Origin: Sinomonas cellulolyticus
GTDB lineage: Bacteria > Actinomycetota > Actinomycetes > Actinomycetales > Micrococcaceae
Direction of reading: 5' to 3'
Length of the DNA: 64,000 nt
NCBI RefSeq assembly: GCF_014656475.1
Contig: NZ_BNCM01000004.1
Location: 278,663 to 342,662, forward strand
Shown here: one piece after another, positions 1 to 8,417 of the stretch
Position numbering within the stretch: the stretch's first letter is position 1
Layout: each line of letters starts with the position of its first letter
Made by a program: the position numbers and the translations under genes
Notes under the pieces: model-generated
The model's input: the letters and a program-made list of their open reading frames with translations, nothing else
What the model was told of the DNA's origin: nothing
Database searches by the model: none

Positions 1-1909
1 AGTTGATGATGATGCCGCCGAGGATCGCCCCGCCGAGGCCGCCGCCGTCGCGGCGCCCCCCGAACATGCCCCCATATCCCGGGCCTCCGCCCCAGCCGGC
101 GAATTGGTCGACGTCCTGCTGCGCTATCTGCCCCGCCTGCGATGCGAGGGCGTTTGCCTGCTGGGCGTAGGCGAGGGCGGTCGTGGGATCGCTGGACGAG
201 ATGGACAGGGCGTAGTCGAGGTTGCGCTGGGCCTCCGCGAGCCGCGTCCGTGCCTCGGTTCCGACGCCGCCGCGGCGGGCGGTGATGTAGTCGCTCGTGG
301 CGCTGATGCGGTCCTGGGCGCTCTGCAGGGCCTGCTGGAGGGACGCCTGGGCCCGCTGCGCCTGCTGCTGCTTGTCCCGCACTCCGGTCAGGGCCTCGTC
401 GAGCTGGGTGTGCGCGGCTTCGATCCGTGACAGGAGGGCGACCGGATCGACTTTCGGGGTACGCAGGTCCTCCTGCACCGTGGCGAGGGTCGTCGCGACC
501 GCCGCCACGGGGCCGGCAAGCTCGGGGTGCTGCCCCTGACCGGCGAGAGCCTTGGCCTGGGCGACGTCGGCCTGGGTGTCTGCGAGCGCGGTGTCGATCC
601 GCTGCCTCGCGTCATCGAGCGCACTTGCGGCCTTGTCGATCGCATCCAGCAGCACCCGGGCCTGGTGCAGGGCCTCCTCGGCTGCCCTGACGGCGATGGC
701 GGCCGGGCTGGTCTGGCCTTCGGAGAGCTTCTGCCTGGCCGTCTCCGACGCGTTGGACACGAAGGCCAGCCGCTCCTGGGCCTGAGCGATGTTGTCGGCG
801 ACATGCTTGACTGCCTGGTCCGCATAGCGCGACTGGAGCTGGGTGAGCTGGGTCTGCGCGGCGGCGAGCCGGGACTGGGCGTCCGCAGCGCCCTTGCCGA
901 CGTCGTCCAGCGCGGCCGGGGCGTTGCGTTCGAGCTCCCGCAGGGCGTCGAAGTCCGCCTTCTGCTCAGCGAGGGACGCAATGGCGGCCTCCGAGCGTCG
1001 GATGATGTCGCCGAGCCACTGCCGCTGCTGCGCCTCGGTGTCGGGGATGTGGTCGTCGAGCTGCTGCTGGAGCTTGAAGGACTCGCTCAGGTGGGCCTTG
1101 GCCTCCGCGAGGGCCTTCGTGAAGTTGCCGACGGCGTCGGTGCCGTAGGAGGCTTCGGCGAATCCGAGCTCCTGCTCGCTCGAGCGGATGGCATCGTCGG
1201 CGCGAACAAGGAGGCCGCTCGCCCGCTTGCGGAGCTCGTCCACGCTCAGGGATGCGAGGGGGTCGAGCTGGCCGGAACCCGGGCCCATCTGGACCTGGGG
1301 CTGTGCTGCGGCCTTGCGCCGCCGGGAGATGAGGTAGGCGCCCGCCGCTCCCGCGACGACGACGCCGCCTCCCACGAGCCACGGCACTGCGCTTGCGCCA
1401 CCCGATGTGACGGTGCCGCTCCCGCCTCCCGCGGCGTCGCCCACCGCCTTGGCGGTGTCGATGGCGGCCTGCGCGTAGTCCTTCTTCCCTCCGGCCAGAT
1501 TGGGCGTGACGGCGTTCTGCGCGATGGTGGAGATCTTGGGGTAGACCTTCGTGTTGGATGTGCTGGCGAGGAGCTGGTATTGGCCCGATGTGGCGATGGC
1601 AAGCAGCACGTCTGAGCCGCCCATCCCGGTGTTCTTGGCCACGGCCTGGGCCCACGCAGTCCGGTCGGCAGGATTGGTGAACGAGTCGACGATGACTACG
1701 TACAGGTTGGTCTGGTGTGAGCCGAGGAGGTTGGAGATGGCCTTCTGGACGTCCGCCTTCCGGCCTCCGAGGGCGCCCTGCGGATCGATGATGTTCGTGC
1801 CGGAGGGGATCGTCACCGGGTCCGTGGCCCATGCGGCAGCCGTTGCGGGGAAGAGCATCAGGAACGCTGCCGCGAGGGTCGCAACCAGTGTCTTCGCCGT
1901 CGAACGCAT
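1..1909 (-). CDS. TPM-domain membrane protein with long coiled-coil tail (3' end beyond window)
   Basis: Read on the minus strand from ATG at 1909, preceded by an RBS-like GAAGGACT, open to the window edge with about 636 residues visible. Residues 1-28 are a signal peptide (basic start, hydrophobic core, Ala-rich cleavage region). About 33-155 resembles a TPM domain (the TPM_phosphatase/TLP18.3 family), with the typical 'YVVIVDSF' strand and later 'VLLAIA' strand. A transmembrane helix lies near residues 174-196 and is followed by SRRRK. Residues about 215-560 are heptad-like, Ala/Gln/Leu-rich and probably coiled coil. The visible C-terminus is Gly-rich with repeated Ile. Similar actinobacterial proteins are secreted or envelope-anchored; no enzymatic role is established for this architecture. 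It is divergent from the HtrA gene. The stop codon lies outside the window. Confidence 0.82.
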   Translation of the reverse strand, partial: MRSTAKTLVATLAAAFLMLFPATAAAWATDPVTIPSGTNIIDPQGALGGRKADVQKAISNLLGSHQTNLYVVIVDSFTNPADRTAWAQAVAKNTGMGGSDVLLAIATSGQYQLLASTSNTKVYPKISTIAQNAVTPNLAGGKKDYAQAAIDTAKAVGDAAGGGSGTVTSGGASAVPWLVGGGVVVAGAAGAYLISRRRKAAAQPQVQMGPGSGQLDPLASLSVDELRKRASGLLVRADDAIRSSEQELGFAEASYGTDAVGNFTKALAEAKAHLSESFKLQQQLDDHIPDTEAQQRQWLGDIIRRSEAAIASLAEQKADFDALRELERNAPAALDDVGKGAADAQSRLAAAQTQLTQLQSRYADQAVKHVADNIAQAQERLAFVSNASETARQKLSEGQTSPAAIAVRAAEEALHQARVLLDAIDKAASALDDARQRIDTALADTQADVAQAKALAGQGQHPELAGPVAAVATTLATVQEDLRTPKVDPVALLSRIEAAHTQLDEALTGVRDKQQQAQRAQASLQQALQSAQDRISATSDYITARRGGVGTEARTRLAEAQRNLDYALSISSSDPTTALAYAQQANALASQAGQIAQQDVDQFAGWGGGPGYGGMFGGRRDGGGLGGAILGGIIIN

Positions 1910-2173
1910 GCGCCAGTCCTTCAGTCAGCCCGGAGTCCCTGGCCCCGGGTCCGCGCGGCCCCCACGCTCGGTGCCTGATGGCAGAGGCGGCTCGTATGTC
2001 GATTCTAGGTGCGTGCGTGCGGCGCTCGCACGGGGCCTCTGTGCGCTGGGAGAGAAACCGCGCCGCAGGAGCGGTCCTTTCGGCGGACTCCCAGCGAGCT
2101 TCCAGAGAACAGAAGAGTCTGGCACAGCTTGGTGGACCATAGTGGGTAAGGAGTTCAGGGAAAGGACCCAGCA

Positions 2174-3835
2174 ATGAACGAGAGCGACCCCCGCCCGGCA
2201 TCCGGCGCGGGAGCCCCCGACCCCCAGCGGCAGGGCCATCCGACCGTCCAGCAGCCGAGCGTTCCCTCCGGCGGGGCCCCGGAGCAGTCGCAGCGCGGCC
2301 AGACGCCGTCGCAGCCCACTCAGCCGCTGCCCCCCTATGGCCAGCCTTCCGCACGGGACGCGAACGGCCCGGAGCCCCGCTTTGGCCAGCGCCCCCCCGA
2401 GCAGCAGGGCCCGCAGCACCAGGCGCCCCAGTACGGCCAGCAGCATCCCCAGGGGCCCAACGGGGCGGCCCCGCAGTACGGCCAGCCGGGCTACGGCCAC
2501 CCGGGCCAGCCGGGCTACGGCCCTCAGGGCCCGCAGGGCTACGGCCAGCACGGCTACTACGGCCCCCAGGGCCCGCAGCCACAGGGCAGCTCATTCTTCC
2601 CGCGCCAGCCGCAGCAGCGGCCGGGGCGGCGCCAGAAGGGCCGCTGGGGCAGCGGCGTGCTCGTGGGCAGCATGCTGGCAGCCGGGCTCGTCGGCGGCGG
2701 CGTCGTGGCGGGCACCTCCGGGCTCTGGGCTCCTCGGGCCATGAGCGTCTCGAGTCAGGCGCAGAACCCCGGCCCGGTCATCGTCAACAATCAGGACAGC
2801 GTGAACGCCGTGACCGCGGCTGCGGCGAAAGCGTCCCCGAGCGTCGTGACCATCGGGGTGACCTCGGGGAACTCCTCCGGCACCGGCTCCGGCGTGGTGC
2901 TCGACGACCAGGGGCACATCCTGACCAACACCCATGTCGTGACGCTGGACGGCCAGGTGGCCAGCCCGTCCATCGAAGTCAGGGCGAGCAACGGTGCGGT
3001 GTACAAGGCGACGGTCGTGGGCACCGATCCGCTCAGTGACCTCGCGGTCGTGAAGGTCGACGGCGCCAACCTCACCCCGATCACGTTCGGCGACTCCGGC
3101 AAGATCAACGTTGGCGACACCGCCATCGCCATCGGAGCCCCGCTCGGGCTCGAGAACACGGTGACGGACGGCATCGTCTCCACACTCAACCGCACGATCT
3201 CCGTCGCCTCCTCGGCCGCGCCCCAGGGAGGGGACAGCTCGCAGGGCAACGGCGGCGACCAGGGATTCCAGTTCGCCCCTCCGGGGCAGGGCCAGTCGCA
3301 GCGGCAGAGCGCCCAGAGCACAGTGAGCCTGAACGTGATCCAGACGGACGCGCCGATCAACCCCGGCAACTCCGGCGGCGCCCTCGTGAACAGCCAGGGG
3401 CAGCTGATCGGCATCAACGTCGCGATCGCCTCCACCGGCTCCGGCTCGTCGTCGGGCTCGCAGTCCGGCAACATCGGCGTCGGCTTCAGCATCCCGGCCA
3501 ACTACGCGCAGCGGATCGCCAAGGAGCTCATCGACAACGGCAAGGCCACCCACGGCCAGCTCGGCGTCTCCGTGCAGGACTACAGCGCCAACGGCGCCAA
3601 CTCGTCCTTCTCCAGCGGCGCCCGCGTCGCCTCGGTGACCTCCGGATCCGCCGCTGACAAGGCGGGGATCAAGCAGGGCGACGTCGTGACCCAGTTCGCC
3701 GGCATTCCGATCTCGGACGCGTCCGAGCTCACGGCAGCGGTCCGCCAGCAGGCGCCCGGCTCCACCGTCAAGGCAACCATCCAGCGCAACGGCCAGTCGC
3801 AGGAGATCGACGTGACGGTCGGCTCAGCACAGTAG
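2174..3835 (+). CDS. HtrA/DegP-type membrane-anchored serine protease with PDZ domain
   Basis: A 553-residue protein. Residues 1-157 form a Pro/Gln/Gly/Tyr-rich, presumably cytosolic tail with YGQPGYG-like repeats. A single membrane helix follows at about 158-185, then a trypsin-like domain with the full triad: His254 in TNTHVV, Asp289 in SDLAVVK, Ser400 in PGNSGGAL. A PDZ domain occupies about 455-550. Family knowledge: such proteases degrade or refold damaged exported proteins at the outer face of the membrane. The ATG at 2174 follows an AAAGGA Shine-Dalgarno-like sequence. A strong hairpin terminator lies 45 bases after the stop. The gene is monocistronic and divergent from the TPM-domain gene. 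An insertion of low-complexity Gln/Gly between the Asp and Ser motifs (about residues 345-375) is unusual but compatible with a surface loop. Confidence 0.93.
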   Translation: MNESDPRPASGAGAPDPQRQGHPTVQQPSVPSGGAPEQSQRGQTPSQPTQPLPPYGQPSARDANGPEPRFGQRPPEQQGPQHQAPQYGQQHPQGPNGAAPQYGQPGYGHPGQPGYGPQGPQGYGQHGYYGPQGPQPQGSSFFPRQPQQRPGRRQKGRWGSGVLVGSMLAAGLVGGGVVAGTSGLWAPRAMSVSSQAQNPGPVIVNNQDSVNAVTAAAAKASPSVVTIGVTSGNSSGTGSGVVLDDQGHILTNTHVVTLDGQVASPSIEVRASNGAVYKATVVGTDPLSDLAVVKVDGANLTPITFGDSGKINVGDTAIAIGAPLGLENTVTDGIVSTLNRTISVASSAAPQGGDSSQGNGGDQGFQFAPPGQGQSQRQSAQSTVSLNVIQTDAPINPGNSGGALVNSQGQLIGINVAIASTGSGSSSGSQSGNIGVGFSIPANYAQRIAKELIDNGKATHGQLGVSVQDYSANGANSSFSSGARVASVTSGSAADKAGIKQGDVVTQFAGIPISDASELTAAVRQQAPGSTVKATIQRNGQSQEIDVTVGSAQ

Positions 3836-3880
3836 GCCGTTCCCGGGCCTGCGCTCCACGGAGTGGTCACCCACGGCGGC

Positions 3881-3925
3881 GCACGACGGCGCGTTCCGGC
3901 ACCCAGCCGGGACGCGCCGTCGTGC
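3881..3925 (+). terminator. Intrinsic terminator after the HtrA gene
   Basis: Perfect 14-bp inverted repeat: left arm 3881-3894, right arm 3912-3925. The loop can itself pair (CCGGC/GCCGG). No long T-run follows, as is common in high-GC actinobacteria. Confidence 0.75.
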
Positions 3926-4112
3926 GTCTGCCGCGGCCCATCGGTGAAACGCCGCGTCAGAAAGGGAGGCGCCCCCGGCGCTGCGTGTGGTTAGCTAGGC
4001 GTGCCCGGCATGCACGCCGCGGGCCGCAATGCCGTGCCCAGCGAGCCCCGGGCCACCTGCCGCGGACGGTCCCCGCCCACGGCATGTTCGCGAGTAGGGA
4101 AGGCGAAGGACT

Positions 4113-4913
4113 GTGGGAGACACCCTCAAGATCGTCGTGCTGGTCAAGCACGTGCCGGATGCGCAATTCGACCGCCACATCGGCCCGGACCGCACCCTCG
4201 ACCGCTCCGAGAGCATCCTCTCCGAGCTGGACGAGTACGCCCTCGAGGCCGCGCTGCAGCTCACCGACGCCCGCGGGGGCGACAAGGGGGGCAAGGAGGT
4301 CATTGCCCTGACGATGGGCGGCGCCGACGCCGCGAACGCCCTGAAGAAGGCCCTCCAGATCGGTGCGAGCTCGGGCGTGCACGTCAGCGATGACGCGCTC
4401 GCCGGCTCGGATGCCTGGGCCACGTCGCTCGCCCTCGCGAGCGCCATCCGCCGGATCGGCGATGTGGACCTCGTCCTGACCGGCATGGCGTCGACCGACG
4501 GCGAGACGTCGCTTGTGCCCGCGCAGCTCGCGGAGCGGCTCGGCCTGCCGCAGCTGACCTTCGCCTCCTCGCTCGAGGTGGCCGGCACGACCGTGCGTAT
4601 CCAGCGCGACGGCGAGGGCGTGACCGAGACGGTCGAGGCGGAGCTGCCTGCGCTCGTCTCGGTGACTGACCAGGCGAATGAGCCGCGCTACCCCAACTTC
4701 AAAGGCATCCTCGCCGCGAAGAAGAAGAAGATCGCGCCGCTCTCCTTGGGTGATCTCGGGCTCGACGCCGGCCAGGTCGGCTCCGCGGGCTCGCTCACCG
4801 AGGTCGAATCCGCGCAGCCGCGTCCCGCCCGCTCCGCCGGCACGATCATCACCGACGAGGGTGACGCCGGCGTCAAGCTCGTCGACTTCCTGGCCGCACA
4901 GAAGCTCATCTGA
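4113..4913 (+). CDS. etfB: Electron transfer flavoprotein subunit beta
   Basis: A 266-residue ETF beta/FixA-family protein. The start has the typical 'KIVVLVKHVPDAQF' pattern, and the nucleotide-binding core contains 'GASSGVHVSDD' and 'MASTDGETSLVPAQLAERLGL'. With EtfA it forms a soluble heterodimer that carries FAD and AMP and passes electrons from acyl-CoA and related dehydrogenases to ETF-quinone oxidoreductase. The GTG start at 4113 follows GGCGAAGGA. etfA begins 14 bases after its stop with its own RBS, so the pair is an operon. Length and motif order match the family. Confidence 0.95.
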   Translation: MGDTLKIVVLVKHVPDAQFDRHIGPDRTLDRSESILSELDEYALEAALQLTDARGGDKGGKEVIALTMGGADAANALKKALQIGASSGVHVSDDALAGSDAWATSLALASAIRRIGDVDLVLTGMASTDGETSLVPAQLAERLGLPQLTFASSLEVAGTTVRIQRDGEGVTETVEAELPALVSVTDQANEPRYPNFKGILAAKKKKIAPLSLGDLGLDAGQVGSAGSLTEVESAQPRPARSAGTIITDEGDAGVKLVDFLAAQKLI

Positions 4914-4927
4914 GGGAGAGAACACCC

Positions 4928-5893
4928 ATGGCTGAATTCACTGTCCTCGTGGTCCTCGGCGGCGCCGGGGACTCCCTCAAGAAGGCCGATCTCGAGCTCG
5001 TGGCCGCCGGTCGTGCCCTCGGCACGGTCGCCGTGGCCAGCACCGGGCCGGTGACGGACGCCGTCCGAGCCCAGCTCGGCGAGCACGGTGCAACCGCCGT
5101 CTTCGTGCCCGAGGGCGTCGACCTGTCCCAGTACCTCGTGGGGCCGACGGCTGCCTGGCTCGCCGACGTGGTCGCCGCTGCCGGCAGCGCGGTACGGACC
5201 GTCCTGCTCGACAACTCCGCGGACGGCAAGGAGGCCGCCGCGCGCCTCGGCGTACGTCTGGACGCCGGAGTCGTGACGGACGTGGTGGCGCTCGAGGCGG
5301 ACGGCACCGCCCACAAGTCAGTCCTTGCGGGCTCCTACGAGGTCCGTGCCCGGGTCCGGAGCGGCCTCGCCGTCCTCACGCTCAAGCCGAACGCCGAGGT
5401 CGCGGCTCCCGAACCTGTGCCCGCAGCGGCGGACCTCGTGCCCGTGGCCGTCCCGCAGGAGTCCCTAGCCGCCGCCGCACGGATCACGGGGAGGACGCCG
5501 AAGGCCTCCTCCGGCAGGCCAGAGCTGACCGAGGCACGCATCGTCGTCTCTGGCGGCCGCGGCACGGACGGGGACTTCGGCCCCGTCGAGGAGCTCGCCG
5601 ATGCCCTGGGCGGTGCCGTCGGCGCCTCGCGGGCAGCCGCGGACGCCGGCTGGATCAGCCACGACCTGCAGGTGGGCCAGACGGGCAAGACCGTCTCTCC
5701 GCAGCTGTACATCGCTGCCGGGATCTCGGGCGCCGTCCAGCACCGGGCCGGCATGCAGACCGCCAAGGTCATTGTCGCGGTCAACTCGGACCCGGATTCG
5801 CCGATCTTCGAGATCGCGGACTTCGGCGTCGTGGGGGATATCTCCGAAGTCCTTCCGCAGGCGGCCGCCGAGATCGCCCGGCGTCGGGGCTGA
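4928..5893 (+). CDS. etfA: Electron transfer flavoprotein subunit alpha
   Basis: A 321-residue EtfA/FixB-family protein. The C-terminal FAD-binding half carries 'VSGGRG', 'GASRAAADAGW', 'GQTGKTVSPQLYIAAGISGAVQH' and 'IVAVNSDPDSPIFEIADFGVVGD', all signature segments for binding the FAD ADP moiety. It partners with the EtfB encoded just upstream. The RBS GAGGGAGA precedes the ATG. The stop TGA shares one base with the next gene's ATG (TGATG at 5891-5895), so translation is probably coupled to the PIG-L deacetylase. Confidence 0.95.
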   Translation: MAEFTVLVVLGGAGDSLKKADLELVAAGRALGTVAVASTGPVTDAVRAQLGEHGATAVFVPEGVDLSQYLVGPTAAWLADVVAAAGSAVRTVLLDNSADGKEAAARLGVRLDAGVVTDVVALEADGTAHKSVLAGSYEVRARVRSGLAVLTLKPNAEVAAPEPVPAAADLVPVAVPQESLAAAARITGRTPKASSGRPELTEARIVVSGGRGTDGDFGPVEELADALGGAVGASRAAADAGWISHDLQVGQTGKTVSPQLYIAAGISGAVQHRAGMQTAKVIVAVNSDPDSPIFEIADFGVVGDISEVLPQAAAEIARRRG

Positions 5894-6690
5894 TGGCAGC
5901 CATCCCTCCCGCAGGCCGGCCGGGCAGTGGCTCCTCGCCGCTCTTCGACCCGGCGCGCCACGCCGTGCGCCGGGTCGTGGCCTTCGGCGCCCACCCGGAC
6001 GACCTCGACTTCGGCGTCTCCGGGACGGTCGCCGGATGGACCGCCGCGGGGGTCGAGGTGCACTACTGCATCATGACCGACGGCGACGCCGGCGGGTTCG
6101 AGCCGGAGCACCGTTCGAGCATCGTGGCGATGCGCCACGAGGAGCAGCGCGGCGCCGCCGCTCTCGTCGGGGTCAAGGAGGTCCATTTCCTCGGCTACCG
6201 CGACGGGTACCTCGAGCCCTCGCACGAGGTGATGCGCGACGTCGTCGAGCTCGTGCGGAGGGTGCGGCCCGACGTCGTGCTCGCCATGCACCCCGAGCGG
6301 AACTGGGACCGGCTGCAGAAGTCGCATCCCGACCACCTCGCGTGCGGCGAGGCCGTCACGCGTGCCGTCTATCCCGCGCTCGAGAACCCGTACGCGTACC
6401 CCGAGCTGGCCGAGGCCGGACTCGGGGCCTACCGGCTGCCGTGGCTGTGGCTGTACGCCGGCCCCAAGGAGAGGACCAACCACTACTCCGAGGTCACGGA
6501 TTCCGTCGACGCGAAGGTCGCCGCGCTGCACGTGCACATCAGCCAGCATCCCGACGCGGCGGCAATGGAGGAGTCGGTGCGGACCCGGATGCGCGCCTCG
6601 GCGCAGGACGCCGGGCTGGCTGCTGGGGCGTCGGCGGAGGAGTTCCACGTGGTCTCGGTCAACAACCCGGAGACGATTGCTGGCTTCTGA
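5893..6690 (+). CDS. PIG-L/LmbE-family zinc deacetylase (MshB/Mca-like)
   Basis: A 265-residue protein. The zinc site is readable: AHPDD at residues 33-37 (His34, Asp36, Asp37) and SHPDH with His145 and His148. The family removes N-acetyl groups from GlcNAc-type substrates; actinobacterial members include the mycothiol enzymes MshB and Mca. The exact substrate cannot be read from sequence, and mycothiol-related chemistry is only the best guess. It overlaps etfA by one base, so it is probably the third gene of the etf operon. A large perfect inverted repeat follows the stop. Confidence 0.88.
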   Translation: MAAIPPAGRPGSGSSPLFDPARHAVRRVVAFGAHPDDLDFGVSGTVAGWTAAGVEVHYCIMTDGDAGGFEPEHRSSIVAMRHEEQRGAAALVGVKEVHFLGYRDGYLEPSHEVMRDVVELVRRVRPDVVLAMHPERNWDRLQKSHPDHLACGEAVTRAVYPALENPYAYPELAEAGLGAYRLPWLWLYAGPKERTNHYSEVTDSVDAKVAALHVHISQHPDAAAMEESVRTRMRASAQDAGLAAGASAEEFHVVSVNNPETIAGF

Positions 6691-6728
6691 GCCCGGGCGC
6701 CGGGGAGCACGCGGACGCCTCGTGCCCC

Positions 6729-6807
6729 GTGAAATGGTGGGTTGGGGCGTGAAATGGTGGGTTGAGCAGGGTCCGGGGGCCCGGCACCCTGCTCAACCCA
6801 CCATTTC
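6729..6807. repeat. Direct repeat plus perfect 22-bp inverted repeat between convergent genes
   Basis: A 16-bp motif, GTGAAATGGTGGGTTG, occurs at 6729-6744 and again at 6749-6764. The second copy begins the left arm (6751-6772) of a perfect 22-bp inverted repeat whose right arm is 6786-6807; the loop is 13 bases. It sits between the PIG-L deacetylase and trmL, which converge. It can act as a bidirectional terminator, but the extra direct copy is more like a dispersed extragenic palindromic element. Confidence 0.8.
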
Positions 6808-6842
6808 CGCCGGGGGGCGGGCCGGCCGGGACGCAGCAGGCC

Positions 6843-7319
6843 TCAGAGCTGCGCCCCCGCGTACCCGTTCTGGCGCCACGCCTCGTACACCGCGATCGAG
6901 GCCGAGTTCGCGAGATTGAGCGAGCGGCGCGAGGGCAGCATCGGCAGGCGGACGCGGGCGGTGACCCGCGCGTCGTCGAGCACGTCCTGCGGCAGCCCCA
7001 CCGACTCGGGGCCGAAGAAGAGGACGTCGCCGGGCTCGTACGCCACGTCCGCGTACGGGGTGTCCCCGTGGGAGGTGAACGCGAACACGCGCGCCGGCAG
7101 GAGGGCCGCGAAGGCGTCGTCGAGGCTCTTGTGCACGGTCATGACGGCGAGGTCGTGGTAGTCGAGGCCCGCGCGGCGCAGGTTCGCGTCCTCGAAGTTG
7201 AAGCCGAGGGGCTCGACGAGGTGCAGCTCGGAGCCCGTCACGGCCGAGAGGCGGATCGCGTTGCCGGTGTTTCCCGGGATCTCGGGCGTGTAGAAGAGGA
7301 TGCGGAACACGCCCTCCAT
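6843..7319 (-). CDS. trmL: tRNA (cytidine/uridine-2'-O)-methyltransferase of the TrmL type
   Basis: A 158-residue SPOUT methyltransferase. The N-terminus 'RILFYTPEIPGNTGNAIRL' and C-terminus 'LPMLPSRRSLNLANSASIAVYEAW' are the conserved motifs forming the knotted SAM site; 'GDVLFFGPESVGLP' is motif 2. TrmL methylates the 2'-OH of wobble position 34 in tRNA-Leu. It is read from ATG 7319, but an in-frame GTG at 7310 would give the usual family start and is better spaced from AGGA. It lies 42 bases after the J-domain gene on the same strand and is probably co-transcribed with it. Confidence 0.92.
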   Translation of the reverse strand: MEGVFRILFYTPEIPGNTGNAIRLSAVTGSELHLVEPLGFNFEDANLRRAGLDYHDLAVMTVHKSLDDAFAALLPARVFAFTSHGDTPYADVAYEPGDVLFFGPESVGLPQDVLDDARVTARVRLPMLPSRRSLNLANSASIAVYEAWRQNGYAGAQL

Positions 7320-7361
7320 CCTACGGGCCGGGCAGCAGGTGCCCTGCGGGTAGAGCCCGGG

Positions 7362-8345
7362 TCAGTGCAGCCCGGTCAGGAGCCGCGCGAGCGCGGGCAC
7401 GAACACGACGTTGGGCTGCGGCCCCGAGGCGAGGAAGAACGTGAGCTCGCGGATGAACTTCGCCGCGTTGAGTGGCTCGATCGGACCGTCGGCGCCGCGC
7501 CGGACGTCGATCACGGGCTCATGCAGGTTGTCCTCGGGGGTGAGGACGAGGACGAAGCCCTGGACGTTCAGCTCGGGGAAGAGGTTCTGGAAGTACCGGA
7601 CCTGGTCGGCGAGCCTCGGCGGTGCGATGGCGCGGCCCCCGTGGACGAGGTGGGTGCCGTCCCAGGCGTAGTTCCCTCGGGGCACGAGCATCGAGTCGAC
7701 GAGTGCCAGCCGGTATCCGGCGAGGACGGCGTGGGCGATGTGCGATGAGTCGGCGGGGGAGCGGAGCCCGTTGAGCAGCCGCGCGGAAGGGATCGCGGAC
7801 AGTACGCGCCGCCGGATGAGGGCGGCCGTGAGCTGTTCTCGCTGGATCCGGGCTTCCGCGCCGAACAGCCCCCGTCGACGGGGAACGCCGTGTTCGGCCC
7901 GCGCCGCAGCGTCGGCCGGGATGAGGGGCACGGTGCCCGGTGCGAAGGGCGGCACGTAGACGGCGGGTTGGCCCGCGGGGTTGCGCTGCCCAGCGGTGCG
8001 CCGGTGTGGGTCCTGCTCGGAGCGGAAGCCGCCGTGCGCCGTCGTGCGCCCTGCAGGGCTCCCCGCTCCGGCCGCTGCCGGACTCTGCGCCCCCGCGCCG
8101 GCCTCGGGGCCCCCGGCCTCGCGCTGGGGCAAGGACGTGAAGTAGCTGCGGTCGTAGGCGGCACGCGAGGCCGCGTGGGAGAGCACCTCATAGGCGAGCG
8201 TGACGCGCCGGAACTCGGTGACGTCACCGCCGTGGTCTGGATGGTGCGTGCGCGCGGCCCGGCGGTAGGCACGCTTGATGTCGCTCTCGCTCGCGGTCAC
8301 GGGCACGCCGAGCACCTCGTAGTGGGATGGGACGCGGCCGGGCAT
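7362..8345 (-). CDS. J-domain (DnaJ-like) protein of unknown partner
   Basis: A 327-residue protein. An N-terminal J domain covers about residues 5-65, with the His-Pro-Asp motif in 'RTHHPDHGG', so it should stimulate an Hsp70 ATPase. A linker rich in Ala, Gly and Pro follows (about 70-150), then a C-terminal region (about 165-327) of unknown fold with 'YAWDGTHLVHGG' and a hydrophobic end. It lacks DnaJ's Gly/Phe region and zinc fingers. The ATG at 8345 is chosen because the J domain starts there. The frame stays open far upstream, but that part runs antisense to the next gene. TACGAT ends 6 bases upstream of the ATG, suggesting a leaderless mRNA. Confidence 0.85.
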   Translation of the reverse strand: MPGRVPSHYEVLGVPVTASESDIKRAYRRAARTHHPDHGGDVTEFRRVTLAYEVLSHAASRAAYDRSYFTSLPQREAGGPEAGAGAQSPAAAGAGSPAGRTTAHGGFRSEQDPHRRTAGQRNPAGQPAVYVPPFAPGTVPLIPADAAARAEHGVPRRRGLFGAEARIQREQLTAALIRRRVLSAIPSARLLNGLRSPADSSHIAHAVLAGYRLALVDSMLVPRGNYAWDGTHLVHGGRAIAPPRLADQVRYFQNLFPELNVQGFVLVLTPEDNLHEPVIDVRRGADGPIEPLNAAKFIRELTFFLASGPQPNVVFVPALARLLTGLH

Positions 8346-8351
8346 GGGTCC

Positions 8352-8357
8352 ATCGTA
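8352..8357 (-). promoter_or_regulatory. -10-like hexamer predicting a leaderless mRNA for the J-domain gene
   Basis: TACGAT on the minus strand, 6 bases before ATG 8345. The predicted transcription start coincides with the start codon, and no Shine-Dalgarno sequence fits between them. Confidence 0.5.
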
Positions 8358-8404
8358 GGGTGGCGCGCCGCGTGCAGCCTCCGGGGTCCCCGAGCTGCGG
8401 CTGG

Positions 8405-8410
8405 GATAAT
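8405..8410 (+). promoter_or_regulatory. -10-like hexamer predicting a leaderless mRNA for the lipid-kinase gene
   Basis: GATAAT ends 7 bases before ATG 8418 and matches five of six bases of TATAAT. It lies 47 bases from the divergent J-domain promoter. Confidence 0.5.
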
Positions 8411-8417
8411 CCTCGGC

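Noticed and set aside
966..2594. A long minus-strand frame crossing the TPM-protein start and into the HtrA gene
   Set aside because: It runs antisense to the HtrA N-terminus and in a different frame from the recognisable TPM domain; low-complexity Arg/Gly/Pro composition.
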